From Gigaspora rosea (taxonomy: Eukaryota > Glomeromycota > Glomeromycetes > Diversisporales > Gigasporaceae): DNA of 64,000 nt. The number at the start of each line of letters is the position of its first letter. Position 1 is the stretch's first letter. Location of the stretch: the NCBI GenBank assembly GCA_003550325.1, contig QKWP01001251.1, positions 75,781 to 139,780 on the forward strand, given 5' to 3'. Below are positions 46,622 to 58,921 of the stretch, in pieces. Both the position numbers and the translations under genes were made by a program. The notes below the pieces were generated by a model that saw only the letters and a program-made list of their open reading frames with translations, was not told where the DNA came from and made no database searches.

Positions 46622-48386
46622 CATGAGGAGAATACTTAATGATACACTATTAGAGAGTATAGTTGCGTTAATTCCAATTCAAAATGGGGACCGATACTCA
46701 GATCAGTTCTCACGAAATGGGTAAACAAGTTTAAAGATACTTAAAGTTATTTTAAGAATTAAAGTTTAATTTAGTTTATAATGGCTAGTTTTTCTATATA
46801 GTATTATAGCTTTATAATAATTATATTTGCCAAACTATATTGTATAAATTATTTGTCTTATTAAGATAAATTAAATATTAATAAATTTTCTAATTCTAAT
46901 ATAATAGGCAATTATACCAATTTTTTTTATTAAGTACACGTAATTAAAAAACTTGTTTAATATATAGTAATAAAATTTTACTTATTTTGAAATTTTTATA
47001 AAATTAAATAACTTTTTATGATGTATCTAATGACAAAGTATATAAGCATAAATAAAAATTAGAATTGAGATTAAGTTAGAATCTAGTGTTAGAATAAGAA
47101 TTAGAGTAAAATTGTAAAAAGAATATTTTTTTTATTGGTATTTAGAGAGATATTGCTATTTTGCAGTTATTTTTTTTAATTAAATTTTTTTATGTTGTAT
47201 ATATTTTTTTTATAAATAAAAAGTGATTAATTATAGTAAATACTATCCTTTAATTGTTAATATGTTTCACGACTATTATAAAAACATGCAGTGTCATATC
47301 TCGTTAGAATATTGATTTTTGATAACCTCGAACAATCCAATAGTCAAAATTTTATCACGTAAAAAAATGTTTTTGTTTTTTTACTCGCTGTGATATTCTA
47401 CTGGTCAGAAAAATAATCTACAGTTTACGTGAACCATGAGTTTAATACAGAATAAAATTAAGTTTAAAATCAAATCATTGAAAATGCACTGTAGTTGATA
47501 TAAGATGGGAACAATAGGTCATCACATACTAACCTTTCATAACTATTGTTCTGTTTCAATGTAAATAAATTCTATGAACTTTAACATTCGTTTAGGAAGC
47601 TATTTAAAATTCACCGTTACAACTTTAGTATTTTAACGGTAACATTTGATTTACTGTAATGCACTGACTAAAAATAATACAATAAAAAACTTACAAAAGA
47701 CCTGAGTACATTATGCTATAACGGGTCTGTGTCACAACAAAGAAAAAGTTCAAGTATATATCTACTCGTATTTAATCAGTCTAGAAATTAAAAAAAACCC
47801 CCCACACACATTTATAAAGAACAGTGTTTTGCGCCAGGATATTTTGCACGGTGATATTGAAAGAGGAGTAGTTTTAGTCAGTGCACTACGGTAAATTTAA
47901 AACTATCGAAAAGGTTTAACTACTTACTAATTACATTAGACAAAATGCTTTTCCGATTATTAATTGTTTAAGGTTGCGTTTTGTATAGTTAATTCATTTG
48001 GGCGAAAAATTCTTAGTCATTCTCAAGGTGTTATCAATTCTACGATGGCCAGTCATTCGCTTGAATTTAATAATAATGAACGATTGGTCATCGTGTAGCA
48101 ACAATCCTAAAGAATGACTGATCCGTTTCTGTTAATTTTAAGTATTAAATGAAATTCTACATATTCTATGATTTATATGAGTCATTAAAGGCACATAATA
48201 GTCCAACGGTCATTCTCGAATCACTAAAGTATATTTTTTTGCGATCACTGTATACTGTATTCACACAGTTTATGATACAAGAAATTCCCTAAATATATTA
48301 ACTAAAAACTGAATTAATTGCTAAACAACTTTTCATGACATTATTAAGCAATTTAAAGACCTATCTAGTAGGAAACCCATCAATTC
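46622..48386. other. AT-rich non-coding interval
   Basis: No exon is seen. A probable small MITE at about 48015-48120 has ends TAGTCATTCTCAAGG and the complement of CAGTCATTCTTTAGG, with ACGATGGCCA/TGGTCATCGT inside. Confidence 0.45.
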
Positions 48387-48830
48387 TTAATCTTCCTTCA
48401 AATATCCCAACTCTTTCAAAAATTCTTTAGTTTTTTCTGGAGGGCGAGCAATAATAGCTTTACCTTTATCCCAATCCACCAATATAGGCCTTTGCAATTT
48501 CAAAGGCTGTTGTTTAATTACTTCTGTCAATTCATTAACATTATGAGCTGTCTTCATTGTTTCTTGAATACCTTCTTCACTTGCTACCGTCGAAGTATCG
48601 TCTCGAAGAATTCGATTTAAGTCATGTTCAATACCAAGATATTGAACAATATTGCTTAATTGATCTTTTGTTGGTGGCTGTTTTTGATAATCAAGAACGT
48701 CAAGTTTGAATATACCTGGCTGTTTTTTTAAAGCTTCATGAAGAATTGAAAGTGCTACATTTGACTTGCTACAGGATGGGTTATATATGAGCGTGACGAT
48801 CGGTTGTGTAAATGGCATGCGGAAAGACAT
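48387..48830 (-). CDS. ArsC-like thioredoxin-fold protein, 147 aa
   Basis: A single exon without introns. The fold follows the ArsC family: beta strand PIVTLIYNPSC, with Cys20 at the helix start as the likely redox residue in CSKS, then LDVLDYQKQPPTKDQLSNIV and the signature loop QRPILVDWDKGKAIIARPPE (the conserved RP-(I/L) and RPPE arginines are present). It is longer than bacterial ArsC (about 115-140) by a short N-terminal extension. The start at 48830 (MSFRMPF) was preferred to the upstream Met at 48875 because the extra residues lie in a GTACGTACGT stretch and look non-coding. Arsenate reduction or a glutathione-linked reductase role is inferred from the family, not shown. Being intronless next to intron-rich genes, it could be of bacterial origin or simply intron-poor. 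Confidence 0.82.
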   Translation of the reverse strand: MSFRMPFTQPIVTLIYNPSCSKSNVALSILHEALKKQPGIFKLDVLDYQKQPPTKDQLSNIVQYLGIEHDLNRILRDDTSTVASEEGIQETMKTAHNVNELTEVIKQQPLKLQRPILVDWDKGKAIIARPPEKTKEFLKELGYLKED

Positions 48831-48973
48831 TTTTTTTGGAGTGAATACCATGTACGTACGTACACAAAATACCATATTTTGGTGATCATGTGAAAGATGT
48901 ATACGTAAAGGTCACAAGATACATATTCAAAATAATTATTCAATGCATTTTTTTTTCCTAAATAGCAATCACA

Positions 48974-49067
48974 GCTCCCGTAGCAAAGTGGCAATGCGTC
49001 GTGCTTATAGGTAGTACCCTATACTTGAGCAACGCGAAGGTCGCGAGTTCGATCCTCGCCGGGAGCA
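48974..49067 (+). tRNA. tRNA-Ile(UAU) with a 22-nt intron
   Basis: The acceptor stem GCTCCCG (48974-48980) pairs with CGGGAGC (49060-49066), with discriminator A. The D-arm starts TAGCAAAGTGG (A box), and the T-arm loop is GTTCGATCC (B box). The anticodon stem is TCGTG/CGCGA around loop CTTAT-A-A, giving anticodon TAT (49006-49008). A 22-nt intron lies one base 3' of the anticodon (49010-49031), the standard eukaryotic position, and its CCCTATA can pair with the TATAGG region of the anticodon loop. The mature length is 72 nt. Intron-containing tRNA-Ile(UAU) genes are common in fungi. A TTTTTTTTT terminator follows at about 49078. Confidence 0.9.
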
Positions 49068-49375
49068 AAGAGTTAATTTTTTTTTTTCCTCATAAGCTTG
49101 AAACAATATTTTTGTCGCATATATATATATATTTGGGTCGTTAAATAAGGTTGTGTTACGTAATTACATATCGATGACATTTTTGATATTTATTCGTTTG
49201 TTACATGTAACCATATAAACGTACTGCTGTACTGTAACTCCATCAGCACCGTCCTCATCTCGCATTTGCGCAAAATAACATCACGAGACATTATTTTGAG
49301 ATACGATTTAAACAAGCTAATAATTAATAATTTAATCAAATGCGGTAAATGCCGGTCCATATTTTAAGGCTAAAT

Positions 49376-49502
49376 TACTATTACTGCAAATTTTCGAAAT
49401 AACGGGCATGGGCATTATTTCGAATTTTGGCCCGAATTAAGCTTAATTCGGGCAAAATTCGAAATAATGCTCATGCCCGTTATTTCGAGAATTTACGATA
49501 GT
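49376..49502. repeat. palindromic MITE-like element, about 127 bp
   Basis: The left half ATTTTCGAAATAACGGGCAT mirrors the right half around the AAGCTT centre (about 49439). Both halves contain GAAATAATGCCCATGCCCGTTATTTCG-type sequence. It may be a foldback MITE. Confidence 0.65.
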
Positions 49503-50017
49503 CTTTTTAACCTCAACGAAAGTTAGAGAGAGTACTTATTCATTGAGGTTCATGCAGACTTTTTTTCAATATTTTTAACCCAATTTCGCCAACAGCTATT
49601 TCGTCGATAAATGGTTCGATTAGGATTAGAGTTGACTTGCTATAGTTAGTTAGCGTTGGCTACAGGTAGATCGTCGGCGAATCCACCAAGTTAGCGCTGG
49701 CTAGAAAGCTCTTTTAATTCAAAAAAAATAAAATAAAAAATACAATATTAAACTTTATATTAATAATTTTATTTATAATACAAATTTTGAAAGTTTTATA
49801 ATAATTAATTAAATTTATAATATTTGACAAATAAGCTTTTAAAAATAATTTTAACTATTTAAAAAATTTATTTAGTAGCAATTAGTAGTGAATTTTTGCT
49901 AGTAATTGTTCTTGTATATTTATAAATAATGTAAAAAATCAACACAATTTTTAAAACAAAATTAATTTTTTTATATTTAAAATTAAAATAAGGTTTAGAA
50001 CAAACCAAAAACTTAGT

Positions 50018-50240
50018 TTAGACCATATAAAAATTTTTTGGTTCTCATAACCATGAGACAAAAAAAATTACCTGGCCGGCCGAACTTTTATTTAAAAATT
50101 TTATATATAAAATTTTATAAAATTTTTAAAAAAATTTTTTTGAAATCCCACCCGACTATTAAAACATATAAAAAATTTTTTTCAAAAAATTTCCAAAATA
50201 TGACCCGGCCAGATTATGAGATCCAAAAAATTAACTTTAT
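50018..50240. mobile_element. PIF/Harbinger-like MITE, about 220 bp
   Basis: The ends GACCATATAAAAATTTTTTG and the complement of GGTCATATAAAGTTAATTTT run into CATAACC and CCGGCC motifs shared with the 6195-7705 element. TTA borders both ends. A similar unit with GGCCACGCACATAAATAAAA ends follows at about 50325-50550. The 68-codon open frame across it is repeat sequence. Confidence 0.6.
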
Positions 50241-51539
50241 ATGACCTTATAGTAAAATTTAGCAATAAAATTTTTTTGCTAAAATACTACTATAAAAGTA
50301 ATTTTATAAATAAAATTTTAAGTTAGGCCACGCACATAAATAAAATTGGTTCTCATAACCCGGCCGGGTGAATTTTTTTAAAAAAGTCAAATGTTATTTT
50401 ATATTAATAATATATATAGTTTTTAAGATTACTATACATATTTTTGTATAAAGAGGTTTTAGTATTTAAAAAATTTATTTAGATTATAACAATAACATCC
50501 GGGTGGTCTTAAGATGTTATGAGAACCAATTAATTTTATTTGCATGGGCTAACTAGTATTTTTGAATTAAAATTACTATTAAAGCTTCCAAAACCAATTC
50601 TTTTAAAATTAGTTTTGAAAGGTTTGATAATATTTGTTTTTTTAGTTTATTAAAACTCATACTATAACAGTCATAGGACATGTCCTAACTAAGTGCTGTT
50701 ACTTATAAATCAAATGAGTTGACTCACCTAATTTATATATAAATTTATACAAAATTTTCATTTAAATTAAATTTATTTAAAAATATATATAAACCTTTTC
50801 TTTAAATTTTAAATATCTTTAATTTAAAGTTTTAGTTCTTGGCTTTAATTTGTTCAAAAAGATTCTTTACTATGTTCTTTGGAGTTCCCAATTTATCATG
50901 TCCTATATATATATATAGTTTTTAATAATATTTTAATATTTACTAGTCTGATTTGGATGATCTAACTACTGTTAGTTGCATCTTAATAAATTCTACAACT
51001 TTTAATTAATTAATAAGTATTGTTAATTTAGTAAATATATTTTAAATATAAGCATATTACATTTTGTTTATAGTAATTTTTATATATAATTTGTGTTATA
51101 TTATAACTATAATTACTATCCAGATAAATAGTAGATTATCAATTTAACTAGCAATCCTGCCTTTATTATATATAAATTAAGTCTTAACTACTACAAAGTA
51201 TACATAGACTAACTGCTAATAATCCTTCACTAAGACTTATATAGATACCAAAGTACCTATATACAATCTGCTACAATAACTATTTGTCTTTCTATAAAGT
51301 TTTTTACTTTACTAAAAATTACTTTAAGTTCACTAACTAGTAGTTGTTAGTTTTGTTAAAATTGCTAACTTTTTCTTAATCTTTTTTATCTAGCCCCTAA
51401 AATAAGTAATGCTTAGATCCATATCTATATAAACAAAAAGTATTTACAAAGATAAAAGAGAAATTAACAAAAAGAGTACTGTATTACTACAAATCCTAAA
51501 TAATATTCAAAAACATAACAAAATAAAATATCAATTAAA

Positions 51540-52485
51540 TTTTTTTTAAAAAATTTTAAATATTAATTTTATAATAAATTTTCTTTTATAATAGATTTTC
51601 TAAGTAAAATATTTAATTTTAAATCTATTTTATTAACTTTGTTAAAAAAATTTCTTAAATTTATTAAAAAATTTTAGTATAATAAAAGGTTAAAATATAT
51701 ATATTAAAACTATTACTTCTTTAAATTTTTCTAAATTTTATATGTTTTTGTTTATAAAAAAAATATATAGATTTTAGAATTTGATGCACCCTGCACTATA
51801 GTGCACCATAGTAACAAATATAAATAATAATTAGAGTTAGAGTTAGAGTTAAATTAAAATTAAAAATTAGTACAAAATTGTAAAAGGATCATTTTTTGTT
51901 AAAAATGCAGCAGAAGTTATTCTAGTAAAATTTTGAGAAACGTAAAAAAGGATATACTACAGTGCAGGTTACTATATTCTATAATTCAAAAAATATTTAC
52001 TTTTAATACAAGTTTTAATTTTTACAAGTAAATTACTGAAAGTGCATAATAAAAGTTGTAATTCTTTATATAAACTACAATATTATATTAAAAAATATTT
52101 TTAAAACCAATATTTAAAAAATTCACCAAGATATTGTAAATTATTTTTTAGTTAAAAATTTTTTTAAATTTAATATTTTTAGTTTATAAGCAATATAAAC
52201 TTTTTGTCTTATAATATAAATACAAATAATACAAAAATATAAATATTTTAAATAATTAAAAAAATAAATTAGGAATATATTTATAGTAAAAAAAGTGTCA
52301 AATATTAAGTGATTTTCTAAAGAAGAGGAGTTAAAATTTTGAAAATTATATATAAAGATCTAACAACTTTTATATATAAAAGTAGAAAGAGAAATAGGCC
52401 TCTGATAAAAAAAATCAGATAATAAATAATATGGCCCTAATTATACAGACAAATTTGTTTGCAAATTTTTACAATTAAAGAATAG
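51540..52485. mobile_element. decayed mariner-like element, copy 3
   Basis: Long stretches match the interior of the 3533-4187 element in order (TTAATTTTTACAAGTAAATNA, AAACTACAATATTNTATTAA, TTCNCCAAGATATTGTAAA, TTTATAAGCAANATAAACTT), but the termini have decayed. An inserted palindromic fragment (about 51775-51985, GCACCCTGCACTATAGTGCA) interrupts it. Confidence 0.6.
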
Positions 52486-55400
52486 AATTTACCATATGTT
52501 GCTAAAAATAAGCTACTTTTTTTGGTCAAAAAGTTATATAAAAAAACAGAATACTTATTTAAATTGTTGGATTTTTTAAAAAAATTAAAAAACATACTAA
52601 TAAAAAGTTATCCAAATAGTACTAATCTTTTATTATAAATGTATTTTGATATTTTAAACAACTTTACTTAATAATACTTTTGAGGTTTACTTAGTAAAAT
52701 TTAGACTTTTATATATAGCAACTGCTAGCAGATTTTTTAAAATTTTTAAAAAAAATCAGATGGTAGCTTATTTTTAAAAATAGTAGAATATACAGTAAAT
52801 TTTTATTAGATTCTAATATACTAGTACAGTATTAGTATATATGATATTTTGTTTTTTATTATTTGCAATAAATAGTTTATTACAATTTTTTGAAATACAA
52901 AAATATATGTTTATATTCTAATTTTAGAAGAAGTATTTTGTTGTTTAAGTATTTAATTTGACTTATTGATACTTGTTTATATTTAATAATTATTAAAAAA
53001 CCAGTAATATTCTTTTTTGATTTAGTTTTTATACTTTTAAAAATTTTATTACCTGGCTTTTTTCTAGTATACTAACCTCTTCTTTAATTTCATTTGTTTA
53101 ATATTATAAGGTTTTTTTTGTTTTGTCAAATTTATTATTACTAAATTTGATTTTTATAAATTAATTTTTATATTATTTAGTTTATAAAATTTTTGAGCTT
53201 TATTTATAATTTTTTATATATAGTATTTATTTAAAGCTAACTAAGAATAAAATTTTAATTTTTTATAATTTTTTGAATATTTTCTTTAAATTTATAAACC
53301 ATTCTATTGTATTTTGTATTTTTATTTTTTTTTAAATTATAAAAATAATAGATTATAAAAAAATTTTTAAATCAAAAAAAAATTTTTTGTTTATTAAATC
53401 TAATTTTATTATAACTTTAATCTGTTTTTCTTATAAATTTCTATAATAAACTTTTTTTACTTTTTCTAAAATTTGATTACTTTTTTAAGACCAAGTAAAC
53501 CTATCAAGTTAAAAACTTTTTTAATATTTTAAAGTAATATATACATTTTTTTGTATTTTATTAAATTATATATAATATAAATTAAAGTATTAGTACTTTT
53601 TTTTGAAAGTTTATAAAATTTAATTTTTTAAAAATTTATTTTTTATTAAAAATTCTATTTAATCTTTTTATATTATTTATACTAAGTACTTTTAAAAAGT
53701 TTTTATTAGTATAATTGGGTATATACTAGCAAAAAAATAATTCTATTCTGTTCTTTTTAATATAAAAAAATTTAATTCACTTTTTACTTCTTTAAAAATA
53801 TTAATGTTTTAATATTAAGTTTTATTGGATTAATAAATATTTTTTTTGATATACAGTGCAGACAATCTAGTTCCAACTAATAAAATTGATAATATTCAAA
53901 TTGCTAATTCTTTTTTAAAAAAAAATAGTATCCAAAAAATACTATCTTAAATTATTAAATCAAAACAAGCTAAATATTTCTACATTTTTAAATTTTTTTA
54001 TATCTATTTATAAAAAAGTTACAGCATGTTAAAGTTATAGTATTTTTATAATTAAATATAAAATTTTGGCACCTTTTATATATATAAAAAAACAATTATT
54101 ATAAAACGCACTTATGGTGCTTTACTACCATAGGTAAATTAGATTTGCAAATCTGTGTAACAAAAACGAAAAAATAAATTTTTACAAAACAAAAAATAAA
54201 TTTTAATTACTTTAGGGTTAGGGTAAGGTCTAGAATTTTATCAGAGCATTAGTATATACAAAATTTAGCAAGGAATTTTTTTTATTAGGGCCCCAAAGGT
54301 GGTTTCTTAAGCAAAATTTAGAGATATGAAAGTTTTTTTTAAAAAAAACCTAAATTTTTTGTTACACCTGATCTTAAATTTTGATTGGCTATTCTAATAG
54401 TTCTGTATAACATGGTGTAAAACACCATAGGTGCGTTTTAGTAAAACTCTAAAAAAAAAGCAAATTTGGTCTCTTAAACAATTAATTTTATTTTTATATA
54501 TGGGATTTCCTAGCAAAAAAGTCGGTAAAATAATTGCCTGATTTTGAAAAAATCATATTTGAAAAAATTGTCATGTAATATTTTACTATAATGTTAACAA
54601 AGAAAAAATTTAAATTTGTATACATTTTATTAATATATTTGATAAAAAAAAATTATTCTTATAAAAACAAAACTTTTAAGTAAATAATTAATATAAAATC
54701 TCAAAATTTGATTGGTCTGCCCACTGCCTTGTTTTGCTATGAGAAGTTCTATATATTAAAAATTTAAATTTGGCCATTTTATATATAAATATTAGCTAAA
54801 TTTTCAAATTGGTCTCTTTATATATATATAAAAATAAAATTTGAATTTGGCTGTTAAAATTTTATTGGTTGAAAACTAGTTTGTTCACACTGTAGTTCTA
54901 TCTTTTTGATTATTGTATAGTGCAAGAAGCCTATACTCAACAAGTTTCAATTTTTAAATTACTATAATTTTTTGTACAAAAGGTTTTTTTAAAAAACTGA
55001 CCTGTAATTTTGTAAAGCAATATTAGTTTTATAAATTTGCCAAATATTTTTTTGAAAACCTTTTCTATAAAAAGTTGATACGTTTTAAAGATTACTATTG
55101 TTATATGTAATTACTATGTGTTTCAATTTTAACTAACTTTAAAGTGTTATAACTTTTTATAAAAGCTATATTTTAAAAATCTAACTAGTAACTTTGTTCA
55201 ATATAATAAGCTCTACAAATTTGCCAAATATCTTTTAAAAATATTGTCTCTACAAAAAGTTGATGCATTTTAAAGTTATACTATTTTATTGTCTAGTATA
55301 GGCTTCTTGCACCATATAACTAATTTTAATATTTTAAAAATAGTATCATTTTAATTTAGATTTTTTTTAACTTCACTAAATATATCATTATATATTTTTA

Positions 55401-55919
55401 TATTTTTTTTTAAACTTGTACTCTTTCATTCAATCCTTTAAAATCTTACTATAACTATAATTATATACTTTAAATTAGTATTCAAAAAACTTATTTACTT
55501 ATTTTTTTTATTTTTATAGAATTTTTGTTAACTTTTACTAGTTTGTTTATAATTATTACAATTAAAAATATTATTTAGTATTTATTATTTTTTATAGTTG
55601 ATTATTTTAAATTACTTTTTTATTTTTTTTAAAAATTTTTTGTTTTTTATTTTTAATTCTTTTTGGATCTTTTTTTTTTAATAAATTTATATTAAATTTT
55701 TACTTATTTTTTTATTCTTTAATTTGTAAACTAATGCAGGTAAATTTGGGCGTTCTTTTGTATTTTTTTTTAGCTTTAATTTACTTTTTAAAACACCAAA
55801 ATAATCAAATAAAACTTTGTACAATTATATTTGAAAATAAAATTATTTTTTTGCAAAATTAGTTTTTATATTATAGAAAAAATTAAAAATATATAAATTA
55901 AAATAGATAATTTTAAAAA

Positions 55920-56320
55920 ATTTTAAAGTTTTAGAACTATAGTTTTTAAGACAATAATGTAGTTTATATAAAGAATAGCAACTTTTATTATTATAACTTT
56001 AGTAATTTACTTATAAAGATTAAAATTTGTATTAGAAATAAATCCAATTTTTATAAATAATAATATATAAAAAAAAAATCTAAAAAAAATCTAAAAAAAA
56101 TTTAATACAGTAATAAAATTTCTAAAATAAAAATTTTAAACTTATTTTGTACTAAAGTTTTTAATAATTTTAAAAAAATTTTTATAATAAAATTAATAAA
56201 ACAGAATTAATATTATATTTTTTATTTAAAAAATATATAGCTAAAATCAGTATTTAAAGTTTTATTAAAAAAATTTAAATTTTAAAATCAAATTTGTCTA
56301 AATTACAAATTAAAGACTAT
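55920..56320. mobile_element. decayed mariner-like element, partial, reverse orientation
   Basis: 56130-56315 is the reverse complement of the left half of the 3533 element, including TATATAGCTAAAAT and AAACAGAATTAATATTATAT. The CAGGCA-palindrome terminus is reduced to AAATCAAATTTGTCTAAATT. Confidence 0.55.
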
Positions 56321-56350
56321 ATTTTTGATTGCAAAATTTTATAAATTTTG

Positions 56351-56513
56351 CAGATCATAAAAAAAAAGAAATCGCACGATTGTTTGGTGATTTCTAATTT
56401 CTTAAAATAACTCCAATATGTTAATTTTATGTCGCGATATCGGAGTAGTTTTTAATAAATCAGAAATCACCAGTAATCACCTAAAATCGTATTTCTTTTT
56501 TTTTGATGATCTG
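56351..56513. repeat. inverted-repeat element, about 163 bp
   Basis: CAGATCATAAAAAAAAAGAA at the left mirrors the right end CTTTTTTTTTGATGATCTG, with GGTGATTTCT and its complement further in. It is a probable MITE. Downstream, 56570-56720 contains repeated ATCGATTAGT/ACTAATCGAT motifs. Confidence 0.6.
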
Positions 56514-56520
56514 GAGAATA

Positions 56521-57112
56521 TCACCCGGTTGTTGTTATTTACTAATTTTTATTTATTATTTTATTCAACTAATTGATTAGTTGTCCATTCGATTAGTTGA
56601 TTAATTTCAATCGATAAAAATTTACTAATCACTAATCGATTACTGTAGTCGATTAATCTATTGGTCAAATAATCGATTATTTTAGTAAAATGATCTATCA
56701 ACTAATCTGATTGAAAAATTTTCATCGATTTGTATTACTAGTAGAATTATAATATTTTTTTAGGATCTTTAATTTTTCTAATTTTCAATAGATTAATATT
56801 TTAGGCTTTAACGTATCGGGATTTAGGATTATCGGGATTTTATTCCAGGTTATAAATTTCCGATAATGATCGATTACAATCACCTCTACAGTCGATGTGC
56901 AAAAATTTCCTGATCGATACCCATTATCAGTGTAAAGGTTTGGCATGTTTTTGTTTTGATTTTACACCTGATATTTACCAGGTAGCGAGATTTTTAGGTT
57001 GGTGATACTAGGCGTTTTTTTAAAAAAATAAATTGTTACATGTATATAATACTGTTAGTATATATTTAATACTGTTAGATATATATATATAATACTGTTA
57101 GATATATATATA

Positions 57113-57144
<32 letters not shown>

Positions 57145-58514
57145 AGTTTTTAAGTTAAAAAAAAAATTATAATTTTGCACATAATCCAAAGAAAGACGAA
57201 CACATTAAATGGGAATTTTAATATATAAAGTGGATTTCCAAAAGCATACGTTGTTTTTGTTGTGTTTTTGTGTGTGTGTGTTTTTTTTTGTTTTGTTTTT
57301 TTTTTTCAGTTCGACCTAAAATTGATATCCATCTATAGATCTATAACGTATGTTGAAAATGTTGCACAAAAAAAATGGCCAGAAGTCCAGATCAGAGTCT
57401 GTGTGTGGTTATTAAATTATACGTAACTTCCGCCAAAATTCTATTTCTGCACACAATTCCGTAATAAAAATTTTGATCCTGCGCAAAATTCCTTTATACT
57501 AACTTATCAAAACATTTTGACAACAATGCATGTTAATTATTGCCAATCTTTCCGAGAATCTCCGACAAACTCAAGCTTATAAACATATATGCAAAATGAT
57601 CAGATTTGATAAAATTTTAGGTTCAAACCCAAATAAATATTTGTGATAAAATCTATCAATACGCGAAATCTGTGGTATTGTAGAAAATCATCGTTCCAGC
57701 CCAGACATTAGACAATTTGACATTCCTCAAAGGTTTTTATGCTTTGCTTCCCAAGACATCAAGACATGCAAGGATCCTGTACCTCGAATCCTAGGTCTAC
57801 TGGTAGAAATGGAAGAAACCTAATTACATAGTTTCCTTATTCAATCATAATATAATTTTGTTATTATTATTATTATTGATAATATTTTGAATTTATCATT
57901 ATAATTGTCATTACAGTAGCATTGTTCAATAACATACACGAAAAAAAATATCATGATTCATTAATAACATTCCTATTTAGTTCATAAAGAGGAATTGAAT
58001 TGATTACCTTTTAGCACTGTTTATAGTGTCCCGGGATCTAATTCAAAACCTTCATTTTATTATGTTATAAAATGAAAAAAATACACAATTTGCATTTATA
58101 TTTATAACAAGCAATATAGATCTTTGAAAAAAACCATATTTGATTTAATAGAGTTCTCGTGGTGGGTCCTAATCATATATATGGCTGTATGGATGATATT
58201 ACCAAACCATTTTCGATTTCCTTATTTGGGAGAGAAGCAACTAAAATTAGGGATAGAGTGATTCTGAGATTAAGGATTAAGTAAGTGTTATTTCATAGGT
58301 AAATTATTCTGATATTTTTCAATAGTGCTCTGATATACGTGTAGAGTAGACACTCGTTTCTTTTTTTTTTTTTTCGTAAAAACTTTACGAGTTGATTGGC
58401 TAATCTACATAAGTTACATAACAGTTAAGTGTAGATCACCCAAATCAAAAAAGAAACGGTTCGGTCTATTTTGGAATACTATCGTTATTAACAGTGATAA
58501 AAACGGTGGTGAAC
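56521..58514. other. non-coding interval with simple repeats
   Basis: TA-rich microsatellites at 57040-57145 (ATACTGTTAGATATATATAT units) and a TG/T-rich run at 57255-57310. A fragment near 57775-57805 (CCTGTACCTCGAATCCTAGG) resembles the terminus of the GGCATGCC family. No gene is seen. Confidence 0.4.
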
Positions 58515-58784
58515 TACCGTAATTTTCGGTGCAAGATCGGTACCCCCTTGATTTGTACCGGGTATATTCAAGGCTATTTGTTGTGGTATTTTGTAATATA
58601 CCCGGATACAAATCAAAGCCCGATTTACTATCATAATAATAATATTTTTTTTTTACTTATGGGCTAATATACGCTCCTTACAAGATACCCCCACGTAATA
58701 TACCCCCTGCCATACAATATACCCGGGTATAAATCAAGGTTTGTTGTAAAATACCCGGGTACCCTGCACCGAAAATTACGGTAA
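58515..58784. mobile_element. 270-bp TIR element (MITE)
   Basis: TACCGTAATTTTCGGTGCA at the left is the exact complement of the right end at 58766-58784. Next inward, GGTACCC and ATACCCGGGTA motifs recur in both arms. The terminal TA may be the target-site duplication. Confidence 0.7.
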
Positions 58785-58814
58785 AATGGTTTAAATAAAT
58801 AAATAAATAAATAA

Positions 58815-58835
58815 NNNNNNNNNNNNNNNNNNNNN

Positions 58836-58919
<84 letters not shown>
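58815..58919. other. 21-N assembly gap followed by 84 A
   Basis: Undetermined bases occupy 58815-58835, followed by an uninterrupted run of A to 58919. The true gap length is unknown, so structure across this point should not be trusted. The long open frame of poly-F on the minus strand is an artefact. Confidence 0.95.

Positions 58920-58920
<1 letters not shown>

Positions 58921-58921
<1 letters not shown>

Larger units (their letters stand above)
49700..56345. other. 6.6 kb extremely AT-rich island of decayed transposons
   Basis: No gene is seen. The recognisable content is two PIF/Harbinger-like short elements (about 50018-50240 and 50325-50550), a decayed mariner-like copy (about 51540-52485), an inverted pair GTGCAAGAAGCCTATACT/AGTATAGGCTTCTTGCAC (about 54921 and 55292) and a second decayed mariner-like copy in reverse (about 55920-56320). 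G and C are scarcer than in the copies at 3.5 and 5.5 kb, and motifs such as GCAGGC appear as ACAGAC or AAATCA, suggesting accumulated C-to-T change. Confidence 0.6.

Noticed and set aside
48755..48994. 79-codon minus-strand ORF overlapping the ArsC-like gene start and the tRNA
   Set aside because: It runs through the tRNA on the opposite strand and has no recognisable content.
54205..54232. TTTAGGGTTAGGGTAAGG, resembling telomere repeats
   Set aside because: Only about two imperfect units inside AT-rich repeat DNA; not a telomere array.
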